This document shows, in pieces, positions 44,188 to 58,400 of a DNA stretch of 64,000 bases. The stretch's first letter is position 1. The number at the start of each line of letters is the position of its first letter. Source of the stretch: Silene conica (Eukaryota; Streptophyta; Magnoliopsida; Caryophyllales; Caryophyllaceae); contig CM055320.2 in NCBI GenBank assembly GCA_029255685.2, forward strand, positions 48,858,910 through 48,922,909, written 5' to 3'. Below the pieces are notes generated by a model, which was given only the letters and a program-made list of their open reading frames with translations, ran no database searches and was not told the origin of the DNA. The position numbers were made by a program, and so were the translations under genes.

Positions 44188-46395
44188 CGCTTCTACTATT
44201 GCGTCGCATCCATGGGAGCTAGAGGTGGATGAGTTCGAGAAGTTGATCTACGAAGAAGAGCCACCTCCTATTTTGGATTATAGCTGTGACGGAAGTGTTG
44301 ACTGGGAGGCTGAGTAAGGTGCTTGGGAAGCCTAAATTTTCAAAGACGACTACCTCTCTAAGGAGCCTGAAGATACTGTGGATCTTGCTGATGATCCACC
44401 TTTGAGTTTCGTTTTTCAGAATGACAGAGAACTTTTTTATGCTTATAATTTGGATTTTACTCCCGTTGAGACTGAACTTAGACAATTCGTTTTGATATTT
44501 GTGTATGTTTGTATTGTTTCATGGTGCTACCTAAGCCTGTGGGTAGCACATGGAGTGAGTTTCGACCTTCTTCTACGGGCATTGAATTGCCTTGATACGG
44601 CAGCATTGGAGCTTTGAAGTCACAAAAAGTTGCCTTGGTTACGTATGAATCGTCAAGACCCCCGCTTTGCAGCTGGTTTGGGGGAGTTCTTATGCTTTCC
44701 AGCTAGTATTATCCTTCTTTTATTTTTTTCCTTTATTTACTTTATTTTTAGTGTGTTATGTTTTCTCCTTTATTTCCGTTTGTCAGTATTGTCCTTTAGG
44801 GTGCTGGTTATATTTTTTTATTGTGCCTTTCATGTTGCTTGGGTCACAATGAGGACACTGTGACATTTAGGTTTGGGGGAGAGTCTTTATTTTATGGTGT
44901 GTTCTTAAAAAAACAAATATCGAAAAATATGTTTTTTCTTTCATTTTTCTTTTATTTTTAGGTCGAGTCTTGGTGAATTAAATAGCGATGATGATAATTT
45001 GTATTGGTTTTGTATTTGAATCCCAAATAGTTATCCATGTACATTGTTATGACCCGTTAGCCTATGAAAACAAAGCTCAATGATCAAGTCTTGACCGTAA
45101 TTGACATGCCTTATATTGATTAGACTTGACAAATTAAGTTGGCAAGCTACTTAAATTCTGAGGTCTATAGAGCTTCCTAGGCCAGGAACATTAATAAACT
45201 GGTCTAATTGTCAATTAGGCTTGAGTGTGGTTTCTCCTCGTGGAATATGTAATATCAAACTGCATAAGTGTGAAATTGATTGCTTGATACTTTTATGTGA
45301 ATGTATGACAAGTACATGAGGATAGGCGGTCCTTACCCTTCAAATAAGTTTCACATAGCCAAAATTTGCCTTTCTACCTTTGAAACCAAATTCCCTATGA
45401 AAAACCCGTTTGAAGCCTTGTGGCATGTTTTGTGTTTGAATATTTATAAGCCACAATCCTAGAATTTGCCTACCTTTTCGGGATAGTCGCAGTTGCTTGG
45501 TTTATCATGATATTTCATTACTATGGTTGGGAAGGGACTAATTCTGTCCAAGTGGGTGTAGTGAAATCTTTTGAGCAATTGTGTCAATCTCTTATGTTGA
45601 AAAAAAAATATGAAGCACAAAAAAAAAGGGAAAAAAAAGAGAAAAAGAAAAAAGAAAAGAAAAACTTCAAAAAAAAATTTGTGATATGAAAAAGAAGAAA
45701 AAGAAAGAGAGAATGCTTCATTGGATTTTGTTAAGAGATTGAAGGAGACAATCTAGAGTCTAATTTGGAGAGTAATGTTATAAAGACTCATGTTCTTTCA
45801 GGTTAAGATAATTTCTCTAGTCTTGGGTTGGTTTATCTTTCGTTAAAGAAGTGGTTTTGGTTTTGTTTTGCGTTGCGACTACCGTCTTAGCTCCACATAT
45901 CCATAACGTGCTTTGACACAAACCATTTCTTTACCCTTACCCACTAGCCTCCTTGTCGTCTTGATACATGTACTTTGTCCATCTATACATGCATAATTGT
46001 TGGGGAAATCTCTATCACATTAGATTGCATGCATGTTCCATTGAGTTGAGTGAGTGTTCTTATTTATTTCTATCTTCACATATAACTCACCTTTACATAT
46101 ATTTACGAGCATGAGTGAATCCGCGAGAATCCGACTAAAATTTGTCTTGCAAGGTCGAAAGGTATTTGGTTTTTGTCTTTATTACACTGTCATATCAACC
46201 TTGTGACTTGAGCTGCGTTTTCTATCACCCATACCTTTGAATCTGTTTTATTGGTACATTTCGTCATCACTTTGTTATAGCTGTGGACAGATTGGGATTT
46301 GTATGTGCACTAACATTAGCTCTGAGTTATTTATTCACCATTTGTATGATTGCCTTTTGTACTGTGCGCTGCTTTGCTTGAGGACAAGCAAAGGA
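44188..46395 (+). other. 3' noncoding region of the Athila-like element
   Basis: It contains no RT, RNase H or integrase in any frame. A GTTTGGGGGAGAG purine motif at 44872-44884, of the type found after pol in Athila-like elements, suggests that a deletion removed the pol domains upstream. An A-rich run at 45598-45680 gives a lysine-rich frame that is not a gene. Confidence 0.7.
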
Positions 46396-46411
46396 TTGGT
46401 TTGGGCGAGTT
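46396..46411 (+). other. Polypurine-like tract before the 3' LTR
   Basis: GATTGGTTTGGGCGAGTT, preceded by GAGGACAAGCAAAG, ends at the TGATGAG start of the next LTR copy. It is a diverged Athila-type polypurine tract. Confidence 0.65.
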
Positions 46412-49400
46412 TGATGAGTCATATTCGTATACACTTTTATGCCTCCCCTTTAGTTGTTTTGAGATGATTCTTGTGCTAAATTGTGTCATTTATATGCTAT
46501 TTATATTAGAATGTCGATACTTCCGCCTTTCGGTGTTTAATGCAGGATTGATGAATTTTTGGAGTAAAAGATGGATTTGAGAACCGCGGACCCGACATGA
46601 AGGAACACACGTAGCACGGCACGACGATCTAGGAAGGAAGAGCTAAGGAGATTATCAAAGGCAAGCACAAAGAAGAGCTCCATATAACTAGTACCTACTT
46701 TGAAGAGCCATCTCCCGAGTTATATAAATGATAATCAGGTGATTCCAACTGGAGGTGAAAGTTCATCCACTTAGCTTTCCAACGCCAAAAAAATCACTTG
46801 ATTCGGACGAGTAACGAAGAAATGGCGACCGTTTGAAGTTCAGTGAGCGAAGCAGAAATTACGCGCTGAGAGCACTCGATCGAGTGCCACCAGCACTCGA
46901 TCGAGTGCCTTGAGTGCTCGAACGAATGCCTTGAGTGCTCGATCGAGAGCTTTAATTTACCCAGAGTTTCCATAAATTGTTTAGTAGTTCATTATAAATA
47001 AAGGCTTCGTAGCCTATTGTTCGATACACTTTTTATGACTCTAAAACCCTAATTATTATTAGTAGCTCTCTAGATTATTACTTAACAATTGCCTACGGAT
47101 CTTGTTCTCCTATTTACGGTATTTAATCACAATCTCTACATTATTGTTCTTCAATTATTCTTGTTCTTAGTTTATTGCTTTATTAATTATGTTTTCAATC
47201 AATATTGTTGTAGTTAGATCCCAAGTCATGCGTAGCTAATTTATTTGTCTTGGGTGAAAACGGATCAAGGTGATTAGAAGGGGGAATCAAACTTTAATGA
47301 TGTTTAATTGTTAAACTGCTTATTATTATTGTTCTATTGTTGTTTTAAATCTAATTAATTAATTACTGGCCAGGATTAGTTAATTAGCCTGGCGAATTAG
47401 TCTTAGATCCGACCGTAGACTAAGACTAAGATAGGCCACAACAATTGAACAGACTGACCTAATTATAGCGACCGCATGTTAGGTTTAGATTTAAAGATTG
47501 TATGAATACCGACCGGACATATGATCTTAAATAATAATCTTGCCCAATTAATTTAGTTAAATCCTATTCCCCCGGATAATTGCCTATGTGAACTTGATCC
47601 CTAGATCTTTCATAATACTTGTTTACATCTTTATTTACTTATTTTGCAATTAGTTTGTTAGACGACAAAAACAATCAAAACAACCCAATTGTTACTTTAA
47701 GACTTATTTACTTTAGCAAACAATTTATTACCGCCTCCCTGTGGATTCGATACCTTTCTTACCGCTAGCTATTAGTTAGTAGTATCCTAATGATTACTTT
47801 GATTTAGGGCGACGACTTAGTCTGATGAGTCATATTCGTATACACTTTTATGCCTCCCCTTTAGTTGTTTTGAGATAATTCTTTTGCTAAATTGTGTCAT
47901 TTATATGCTATTTATATTAGAATGTCGATACTTCCGCCTTTCGGTGTTTAATGCAGGATTGATGAATTTATGGAGCAAAAGATGGATTTGAGCACAGCGG
48001 ACACGACATGAAGGAACACACGTAGCACGGCACGAGGATCTAGGAAGGAAGAGCTACGGAGATTATCGAAGGCAAGCACAAAGAAGACCTCCATATAACT
48101 AGTACCTACTTTAGAGAGCCATATCTCGCGTTATACCAATGATAATCAGGTGATTCCAACTGGAGGTGAAAGTTCATCCACTTAGCTTTCCAACGCCAAA
48201 AAAATCACTTGATTCAGACGAGTAACGAAGAAATGGCGACCGTTTGAAGTTCAGTGAGCGAAGCAGAAATTACGCGCTGAGAGCACTCGATCGAGTGCCA
48301 CCAGCACTCGATCGAGTGCCTTGAGTGCTCGAACGAATGCCTTGAGTGCTCGATCGAGAGCTTTAATTTACCCAGAGTTTCCATAAATTGTTTAGTAGTT
48401 CATTATAAATAAAGGCTTCGTAGCCTATTGTTCGATACACTTTTTATGACTCTAAAACCCTAATTATTATTAGTAGCTCTCTAGATTATTACTTAGCAAT
48501 TGCCTACGGATCTTGTTCCCCTATTTACGGTATTTAATCACAATCTCTACATTATTGTTCTTCAATTATTCATGTTCTTAGTTTATTGCTTTATTAATTA
48601 TGTTTTCAATCAATATTGTTGTAGTTAGATCCCAAGTCATGCGTAGCTAATTTATTTGTCTTGGGTGAAAACGGATCTAGGTGATTAGAAGGGGGAATCA
48701 AACTTTAATGATGTTTAATTGTTAAACTGCTTATTATTATTGTTCTATTGTTGTTTGAAATCTAATTAATTAATTACTGGCCAGGATTAGTTAATTAGCC
48801 TCGCGAATTAGTCTTAGATCCGACCGTAGACTAAGACTAAGATAGGCCACAACAATTGAACAGACTGACCTAATTATAGCGACCGCATGTTAGGTTTAGA
48901 TTTAAAGATTGTATGAATACCGACCGGACATATGATCTTAAATAATAATCTTGCCCAATTAATTTAGTTAAATCCTATTCCCCCGGATAATTGCCTATGT
49001 GAACTTGATCCCTAGATCTTTCCTAATACTTGTTTACATCTTTATTTACTTATTTTGCAATTAGTTTGTTAGACGACAAAAACAATCAAAACAATCCAAT
49101 TGTTACTTTAAGACTTATTTACTTTAGCAAACAATTTATTACCGCCTCCCTGTGGATTCGATACCTTTCTTACCGCTAGCTATTAGTTAGTAGTATCCTA
49201 ATGATTACTTTGATTTAGGGCGACGACTTAGTCTGATGAGTCATATTCGTATACACTTTTATGCCTCCCCTTTAGTTGTTTTGAGATGATTCTTTTGCTA
49301 AATTGTGTCATTTATATGCTATTTATATTAGAATGTCGATACTTCCGCCTTTCGGTGTTTAATGCAGGATTGATGAATTTATGGAGCAAAAGATGGATTT

Positions 49401-52400
49401 GAGCACAGCGGACCCGACATGAAGGAACACACGTAGCACGGCACGAGGATCTAGGAAGGAAGAGCTAAGGAGATTATCGAAGGCAAGCACAAAGAAGACC
49501 TCCATATAACTAGTACCTACTTTTGAGAGCCATATCTCACGTTATACCAATGATAATCAGGTGATTCCAACTGGAGGTGAAAGTTCATCCACTTAGCTTT
49601 CCAACGCCAAAAAAATCACTTGATTCGGACGAGTAACGAAGAAATGGCGACCGTTTGAAGTTCAGTGAGCGAAGCAGAAATTACGCGCTGAGAGCACTCG
49701 ATCGAGTGCCACCAGCACTCGATCGAGTGCCTTGAGTGCTCGAACGAATGCCTTGAGTGCTCGATCGAGAGCTTTAATTTATCCAGAGTTTCCATAAATT
49801 GTTTAGTAGTTCATTATAAATAAAGGCTTCGTAGCCTATTGTTCGATACACTTTTTATGACTCTAAAACCCTAATTATTATTAGTAGCTCTCTAGATTAT
49901 TACTTAGTAATTGCCTACGGATCTTGTTCTCCTATTTACGGTATTTAATCACAATCTCTACATTATTGTTCTTCAATTATTCTTGTTCTTAGTTTATTGC
50001 TTTATTAATTATGTTTTCAATCAATATTGTTGTAGTTAGATCCCAAGTCATGCGTAGCTAATTTATTTGTCTTGGGTGAAAACGGATCTAGGTGATTAGA
50101 AGGGGGAATCAAACTTTAATGATGTTTAATTGTTAAACTGCTTATTATTATTGTTCTATTGTTGTTTTAAATCTAATTAATTAATTACTGGCCATGATTA
50201 GTTAATTAGCCTCGCGAATTAGTCTTAGATCCGACCGTAGACTAAGACTAAGATAGGCCACAACAATTGAACAGACTGACCTAATTATAGCGACCGCATG
50301 TTAGGTTTAGATTTAAAGATTGTATGAATACCGACCGGACATATGATCTTAACTAATAATCTTGCCCAATTAATTTAGTTAAATCCTATTCCCCCGGATA
50401 ATTGCCTATGTGAACTTGATCCCTAGATCTTTCCTAATACTTGTTTACATCTTTATTTACTTATTTTGCAATTAGTTTGTTAGACGACAAAAACAATCAA
50501 AACAACCCAATTGTTACTTTAAGACTTATTTACTTTAGCAAACAATTTATTACCGCCTCCCTGTGGATTCGATACCTTTCTTACCGCTAGCTATTAGTTA
50601 GTAGTATCCTAATGATTACTTTGATTTAGGGCGACGACTTAGTCTGATGAGTCATATTCGTATACACTTTTATGCCTCCCCTTTAGTTGTTTTTAGATGA
50701 TTCTTTTGCTAAATTGTGTCATTTATATGCTATTTATATTAGAATGTCGATACTTCCGCCTTTCGGTGTTTAATGCAGGATTGATGAATTTATGGAGCAA
50801 AAGATGGATTTGAGCACCGCGGACCCGACATGAAGGAACACACGTAGCACGGCACGAGGATCTAGGAAGGAAGAGCTAAGGAGATTATCGAAGGCAAGCA
50901 CAAAGAAGACCTCCATATAACTAGTACCTACTTTAGAGAGCCATATCTCGCGTTATACCAATGATAATCAGGTGATTCCAACTGGAGGTGAAACTTCATC
51001 CACTTAGCTTTCCAACGCCAAAAAAATCACTTGATTCGGACGAGTAACGAAGAAATGGCGACCGTTTGAAGTTCAGTGAGCGAAGCAGAAATTACGCGCT
51101 GAGAGCACTCGATCGAGTGCCACCAGCACTCGATCGAGTGCCTTGGGTGCTCGAACGAATGCCTTCAGTGCTCGATCGAGAGCTTTAATTTACCCAGAGT
51201 TTCCATAAATTGTTTAGTAGTTCATTATAAATAAAGGCTTCGTAACCTATTGTTCGATACACTTTTTATGACTCTAAAACCCTAATTATTATTAGTAGCT
51301 CTCTAGATTATTACTTAGCAATTGCCTACGGATCTTGTTCCCCTATTTACGGTATTTAATCACAATCTCTACATTATTGTTCTTCAATTATTCATGTTCT
51401 TAGTTTATTGCTTTATTAATTATGTTTTCAATCAATATTGTTGTAGTTAGATCCCAAGTCATGCGTAGCTAATTTATTTGTCTTGGGTGAAAACGGATCT
51501 AGGTGATTAGAAGGGGGAATCAAACTTTAATGATGTTTAATTATTAAACTGCTTATTATTATTGTTCTATTGTTGTTTGAAATCTAATTAATTAATTACT
51601 GGCCAGGATTAGTTAATTAGCCTCGCGAATTAGTCTTAGATCCGACCGTAGACTAAGACTAAGATAGGCCACAACAATTGAACAGACTGACCTAATTATA
51701 GCGACCGCATGTTAGGTTTAGATTTAAAGATTGTATGAATACCGACCGGACATATGATCTTAAATAATAATCTTGCCCAATTAATTTAGTTAAATCCTAT
51801 TCCCCCGGATAATTGCCTATGTGAACTTGATCCCTAGATCTTTCCTAATACTTGTTTACATCTTTATTTACTTATTTTGCAATTAGTTTGTTAGACGACA
51901 AAAACAATCAAAACAACCCAATTGGTACTTTAAGACTTATTTACTTTAGCAAACAATTTATTACCGCCTCCCTGTGGATTCGATACCTTTCTTACCGCTA
52001 GCTATTAGTTAGTAGTATCCTAATGATTACTTTGATTTAGGGCGACGACTTAGTCTGATGAGTCATATTCGTATACACTTTTATGCCTCCCCTTTAGTTG
52101 TTTTGAGATGATTCTTTTGCTAAATTGTGTCATTTATATGCTATTTATATTAGAATGTCGATACTTCCGCCTTTCGGTGTTTAATGCAGGATTGATGAAT
52201 TTATGGAGCAAAAGATGGATTTGAGCACCGCGGACCCGACATGAAGGAACACACGTAGCACGGCACGAGGATCTAGGAAGGAAGAGCTAAGGAGATTATC
52301 GAAGGCAAGCACAAAGAAGACCTCCATATAACTAGTACCTACTTTAGAGAGCCATATCTCGCGTTATACCAATGATAATCAGGTGATTCCAACTGGAGGT

Positions 52401-55400
52401 GAAACTTCATCCACTTAGCTTTCCAACGCCAAAAAAATCACTTGATTCGGACGAGTAACGAAGAAATGGCGACCGTTTGAAGTTCAGTGAGCGAAGCAGA
52501 AATTACGCGCTGAGAGCACTCGATCGAGTGCCACCAGCACTCGATCGAGTGCCTTGAGTGCTCGAACGAATGCCTTCAGTGCTCGATCGAGAGCTTTAAT
52601 TTACCCAGAGTTTCCATAAATTGTTTAGTAGTTCATTATAAATAAAGGCTTCGTAACCTATTGTTCGATACACTTTTTATGACTCTAAAACCCTAATTAT
52701 TATTAGTAGCTCTCTAGATTATTACTTAGCAATTGCCTACGGATCTTGTTCCCCTATTTACGGTATTTAATCACAATCTCTACATTATTGTTCTTCAATT
52801 ATTCATGTTCTTAGTTTATTGCTTTATTAATTATGTTTTCAATCAATATTGTTGTAGTTAGATCCCAAGTCATGCGTAGCTAATTTATTTGTCTTGGGTG
52901 AAAACGGATCTAGGTGATTAGAAGGGGGAATCAAACTTTAATGATGTTTAATTGTTAAACTGCTTATTATTATTGTTCTATTGTTGTTTGAAATCTAATT
53001 AATTAATTACTGGCCAGGATTAGTTAATTAGCCTCGCGAATTAGTCTTAGATCCGACCGTAGACTAAGACTAAGATAGGCCACAACAATTGAACAGACTG
53101 ACCTAATTATAGCGACCGCATGTTAGGTTTAGATTTAAAGATTGTATGAATACCGACCGGACATATGATCTTAAATAATAATCTTGCCCAATTAATTTAG
53201 TTAAATCCTATTCCCCCGGATAATTGCCTATGTGAACTTGATCCCTAGATCTTTCCTAATACTTGTTTACATCTTTATTTACTTATTTTGCAATTAGTTT
53301 GTTAGACGACAAAAACAATCAAAACAACCCAATTGTTACTTTAAGACTTATTTACTTTAGCAAACAATTTATTACCGCCTCCCTGTGGATTCGATACCTT
53401 TCTTACCGCTAGCTATTAGTTAGTAGTATCCTAATGATTACTTTGATTTAGGGCGACGACTTAGTCTGATGAGTCATATTCGTATACACTTTTAAGCCTC
53501 CCCTTTAGTTGTTTTGAGATGATTCTTTTGCTAAATTGTGTCATTTATATGCTATTTATATTAGAATGTCGATACTTCCGCCTTTCGGTGTTTAATGCAG
53601 GATTGATGAATTTATGGAGCAAAAGATGGATTTGAGCACAGCGGACACGACATGAAGGAACACACGTAGCACGGCACGAGGATCTAGGAAGGAAGAGCTA
53701 AGGAGATTATCGAAGGCAAGCACAAAGAAGACCTCCATATAACTAGTACCTACTTTAGAGAGCCATATCTCGCGTTATACCAATGATAATCAGGTGATTC
53801 CAACTGGAGGTGAAAGTTCATCCACTTAGCTTTCCAACGCCAAAAAAATCACTTGATTCGGACGAGTAACGAAGAAATGGCGACCGTTTGAAGTTCAGTG
53901 AGCGAAGCAGAAATTACGCGCTGAGAGCACTCGATCGAGTGCCACCAGCACTCGATCGAGTGCCTTGAGTGCTCGAACGAATGCCTTGAGTGCTCGATCG
54001 AGACCTTTAATTTACCCAGAGTTTCCATAAATTGTTTAGTAGTTCATTATAAATAAAGGCTTCGTAGCCTATTGTTCGATACACTTTTTATGACTCTAAA
54101 ACCCTAATTATTATTAGTATCTCTCTAGATTATTACTTAGCAATTGCCTACGGATCTTGTTCTCCTATTTACGGTATTTAATCACAATCTCTACATTATT
54201 GTTCTTCAATTATTCTTGTTCTTAGTTTATTGCTTTATTAATTATGTTTTCAATCAATATTGTTGTAGTTAGATCCCAAGTCATGCGTAGCTAATTTATT
54301 TGTCTTGGGTGAAAACGGATCTAGGTGATTAGAAGGGGGAATCAAACTTTAAGGATGTTTAATTGTTAAACTGCTTATTATTATTGTTCTATTGTTGTTT
54401 TAAATCTAATTAATTAATTACTGGCCAGGATTAGTTAATTAGCCTCGCGAATTAGTCTTAGATCCGACCGTAGACTAAGACTAAGATAGGCCACAACAAT
54501 TGAACAGACTGACCTAATTATAGCGACCGCATGTTAGGTTTAGATTTAAAGATTGTATGAATACCGACCGGACATATGATCTTAAATAATAATCTTGCCC
54601 AATTAATTTAGTTAAATCCTATTCCCCCGGATAATTGCCTATGTGAACTTGATCCCTAGATCTTTCCTAATACTTGTTTACATCTTTATTTACTTATTTT
54701 GCAATTAGTTTGTTAGACGACAAAAACAATCAAAACAACCCAATTGTTACTTTAAGACTTATTTACTTTAGCAAACAATTTATTACCGCCACCCTGTGGA
54801 TTCGATACCTTTCTTACCGCTAGCTATTATTTAGTAGTATCCTAATGATTACTTTGATTTAGGGCGACGACTTAGTCTGATGAGTCATATTCGTATACAC
54901 TTTTATGCCTCCCCTTTAGTTGTTTTGAGATGATTCTTTTGCTAAATTGTGTCATTTATATGCTATTTATATTAGAATGTCGATACTTCCGCCTTTCGGT
55001 GTTTAATGCAGGATTGATGAATTTATGGAGCAAAAGATGGATTTGAGCACCGCGGACCCGACATGAAGGAACACACGTAGCACGGCACGAGGATCTAGGA
55101 AGGAAGAGCTAAGGAGATTATCGAAGGCAAGCACAAAGAAGACCTCCATATAACTAGTACCTACTTTAGAGAGCCATATCTCGCGTTATACCAATGATAA
55201 TCAGGTGATTCCAACTGGAGGTGAAACTTCATCCACTTAGCTTTCCAACGCCAAAAAAATCACTTGATTCGGACGAGTAACGAAGAAATGGCGACCGTTT
55301 GAAGTTCAGTGAGCGAAGCAGAAATTACGCGCTGAGAGCACTCGATCGAGTGCCACCAGCACTCGATCGAGTGCCTTGAGTGCTCGAACGAATGCCTTCA

Positions 55401-58400
55401 GTGCTCGATCGAGAGCTTTAATTTACCCAGAGTTTCCATAAATTGTTTAGTAGTTCATTATAAATAAAGGCTTCGTAACCTATTGTTCGATACACTTTTT
55501 ATGACTCTAAAACCCTAATTATTATTAGTAGCTCTCTAGATTATTACTTAGCAATTGCCTACGGATCTTGTTCCCCTATTTACGGTATTTAATCACAATC
55601 TCTACATTATTGTTCTTCAATTATTCATGTTCTTAGTTTATTGCTTTATTAATTATGTTTTCAATCAATATTGTTGTAGTTAGATCCCAAGTCATGCGTA
55701 GCTAATTTATTTGTCTTGGGTGAAAACGGATCTAGGTGATTAGAAGGGGGAATCAAACTTTAATGATGTTTAATTGTTAAACTGCTTATTATTATTATTC
55801 TATTGTTGTTTGAAATCTAATTAATTAATTACTGGCCAGGATTAGTTAATTAGCCTCGCGAATTAGTCTTAGATCCGACCGTAGACTAAGACTAAGATAG
55901 GCCACAACAATTGAACAGACTGACCTAATTATAGCGACCGCATGTTAGGTTTAGATTTAAAGATTGTATGAATACCGACCGGACATATGATCTTAAATAA
56001 TAATCTTGCCCAATTAATTTAGTTAAATCCTATTCCCCCGGATAATTGCCTATGTGAACTTGATCCCTAGATCTTTCCTAATACTTGTTTACATCTTTAT
56101 TTACTTATTTTGCAATTAGTTTGTTAGACGACAAAAACAATCAAAACAACCCAATTGTTACTTTAAGACTTATTTACTTTAGCAAACAATTTATTACCGC
56201 CTCCCTGTGGATTCGATACCTTTCTTACCGCTAGCTATTAGTTAGTAGTATCCTAATGATTACTTTGATTTAGGGCGACGACTTAGTCTGATGAGTCATA
56301 TTCGTATACACTTTTAAGCCTCCCCTTTAGTTGTTTTGAGATGATTCTTTTGCTAAATTGTGTCATTTATATGCTATTTATATTAGAATGTCGATACTTC
56401 CGCCTTTCGGTGTTTAATGCAGGATTGATGAATTTATGGAGCAAAAGATGGATTTGAGCACAGCGGACACGACATGAAGGAACACACGTAGCACGGCACG
56501 AGGATCTAGGAAGGAAGAGCTAAGGAGATTATCGAAGGCAAGCACAAAGAAGACCTCCATATAACTAGTACCTACTTTAGAGAGCCATATCTCGCGTTAT
56601 ACCAATGATAATCAGGTGATTCCAACTGGAGGTGAAAGTTCATCCACTTAGCTTTCCAACGCCAAAAAAATCACTTGATTCGGACGAGTAACGAAGAAAT
56701 GGCGACCGTTTGAAGTTCAGTGAGCGAAGCAGAAATTACGCGCTGAGAGCACTCGATCGAGTGCCACCAGCACTCGATCGAGTGCCTTGAGTGCTCGAAC
56801 GAATGCCTTGAGTGCTCGATCGAGAGCTTTAATTTACCCAGAGTTTCCATAAATTGTTTAGTAGTTCATTATAAATAAAGGCTTCGTAGCCTATTGTTCG
56901 ATACACTTTTTATGACTCTAAAACCCTAATTATTATTAGTATCTCTCTAGATTATTACTTAGCAATTGCCTACGGATCTTGTTCTCCTATTTACGGTATT
57001 TAATCACAATCTCTACATTATTGTTCTTCAATTATTCTTGTTCTTAGTTTATTGCTTTATTAATTATGTTTTCAATCAATATTGTTGTAGTTAGATCCCA
57101 AGTCATGCGTAGCTAATTTATTTGTCTTGGGTGAAAACGGATCTAGGTGATTAGAAGGGGGAATCAAACTTTAAGGATGTTTAATTGTTAAACTGCTTAT
57201 TATTATTGTTCTATTGTTGTTTTAAATCTAATTAATTAATTACTGGCCAGGATTAGTTAATTAGCCTCGCGAATTAGTCTTAGATCCGACCGTAGACTAA
57301 GACTAAGATAGGCCACAACAATTGAACAGACTGACCTAATTATAGCGACCGCATGTTAGGTTTAGATTTAAAGATTGTATGAATACCGACCGGACATATG
57401 ATCTTAAATAATAATCTTGCCCAATTAATTTAGTTAAATCCTATTCCCCCGGATAATTGCCTATGTGAACTTGATCCCTAGATCTTTCCTAATACTTGTT
57501 TACATCTTTATTTACTTATTTTGCAATTAGTTTGTTAGACGACAAAAACAATCAAAACAACCCAATTGTTACTTTAAGACTTATTTACTTTAGCAAACAA
57601 TTTATTACCGCCACCCTGTGGATTCGATACCTTTCTTACCGCTAGCTATTATTTAGTAGTATCCTAATGATTACTTTGATTTAGGGCGACGACTTAGTCT
57701 GATGAGTCATATTCGTATACACTTTTATGCCTCCCCTTTAGTTGTTTTGAGATGATTCTTTTGCTAAATTGTGTCATTTATATGCTATTTATATTAGAAT
57801 GTCGATACTTCCGCCTTTCGGTGTTTAATGCAGGATTGATGAATTTATGGAGCAAAAGATGGATTTGAGCACCGCGGACCCGACATGAAGGAACACACGT
57901 AGCACGGCACGAGGATCTAGGAAGGAAGAGCTAAGGAGATTATCGAAGGCAAGCACAAAGAAGACCTCCATATAACTAGTACCTACTTTAGAGAGCCATA
58001 TCTCGCGTTATACCAATGATAATCAGGTGATTCCAACTGGAGGTGAAACTTCATCCACTTAGCTTTCCAACGCCAAAAAAATCACTTGATTCGGACGAGT
58101 AACGAAGAAATGGCGACCGTTTGAAGTTCAGTGAGCGAAGCAGAAATTACGCGCTGAGAGCACTCGATCGAGTGCCACCAGCACTCGATCGAGTGCCTTG
58201 AGTGCTCGAACGAATGCCTTCAGTGCTCGATCGAGAGCTTTAATTTACCCAGAGTTTCCATAAATTGTTTAGTAGTTCATTATAAATAAAGGCTTCGTAA
58301 CCTATTGTTCGATACACTTTTTATGACTCTAAAACCCTAATTATTATTAGTAGCTCTCTAGATTATTACTTAGCAATTGCCTACGGATCTTGTTCCCCTA

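Larger units (their letters stand above)
39949..47822 (+). mobile_element. Athila-like Ty3/gypsy element, gag-protease only
   Basis: It has a 5' LTR (39949-41374), a tRNA-Asp-type primer site (TGGCGCCGTTGCCGGGGA), gag with a CCHC knuckle, a DSGAS protease, a long 3' noncoding part and a purine-rich tract before the next LTR copy at 46412. Reverse transcriptase, RNase H and integrase are absent, so it is either internally deleted or a non-autonomous derivative. Gag and protease carry stops and a frameshift. The usual single 3' LTR is replaced by a tandem LTR array running to the window edge. Confidence 0.88.

Noticed and set aside
45507..45689. Lysine-rich small protein
   Set aside because: Produced by an A-rich low-complexity tract in the 3' region of the Athila-like element.
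47819..47845. Possible hammerhead ribozyme (CTGATGAG at each array junction), as in retrozymes
   Set aside because: The CTGATGA core is present, but no stem followed by a GAAA box and cleavage site is found nearby. The 5' LTR itself lacks the preceding C, so the match is a junction coincidence.
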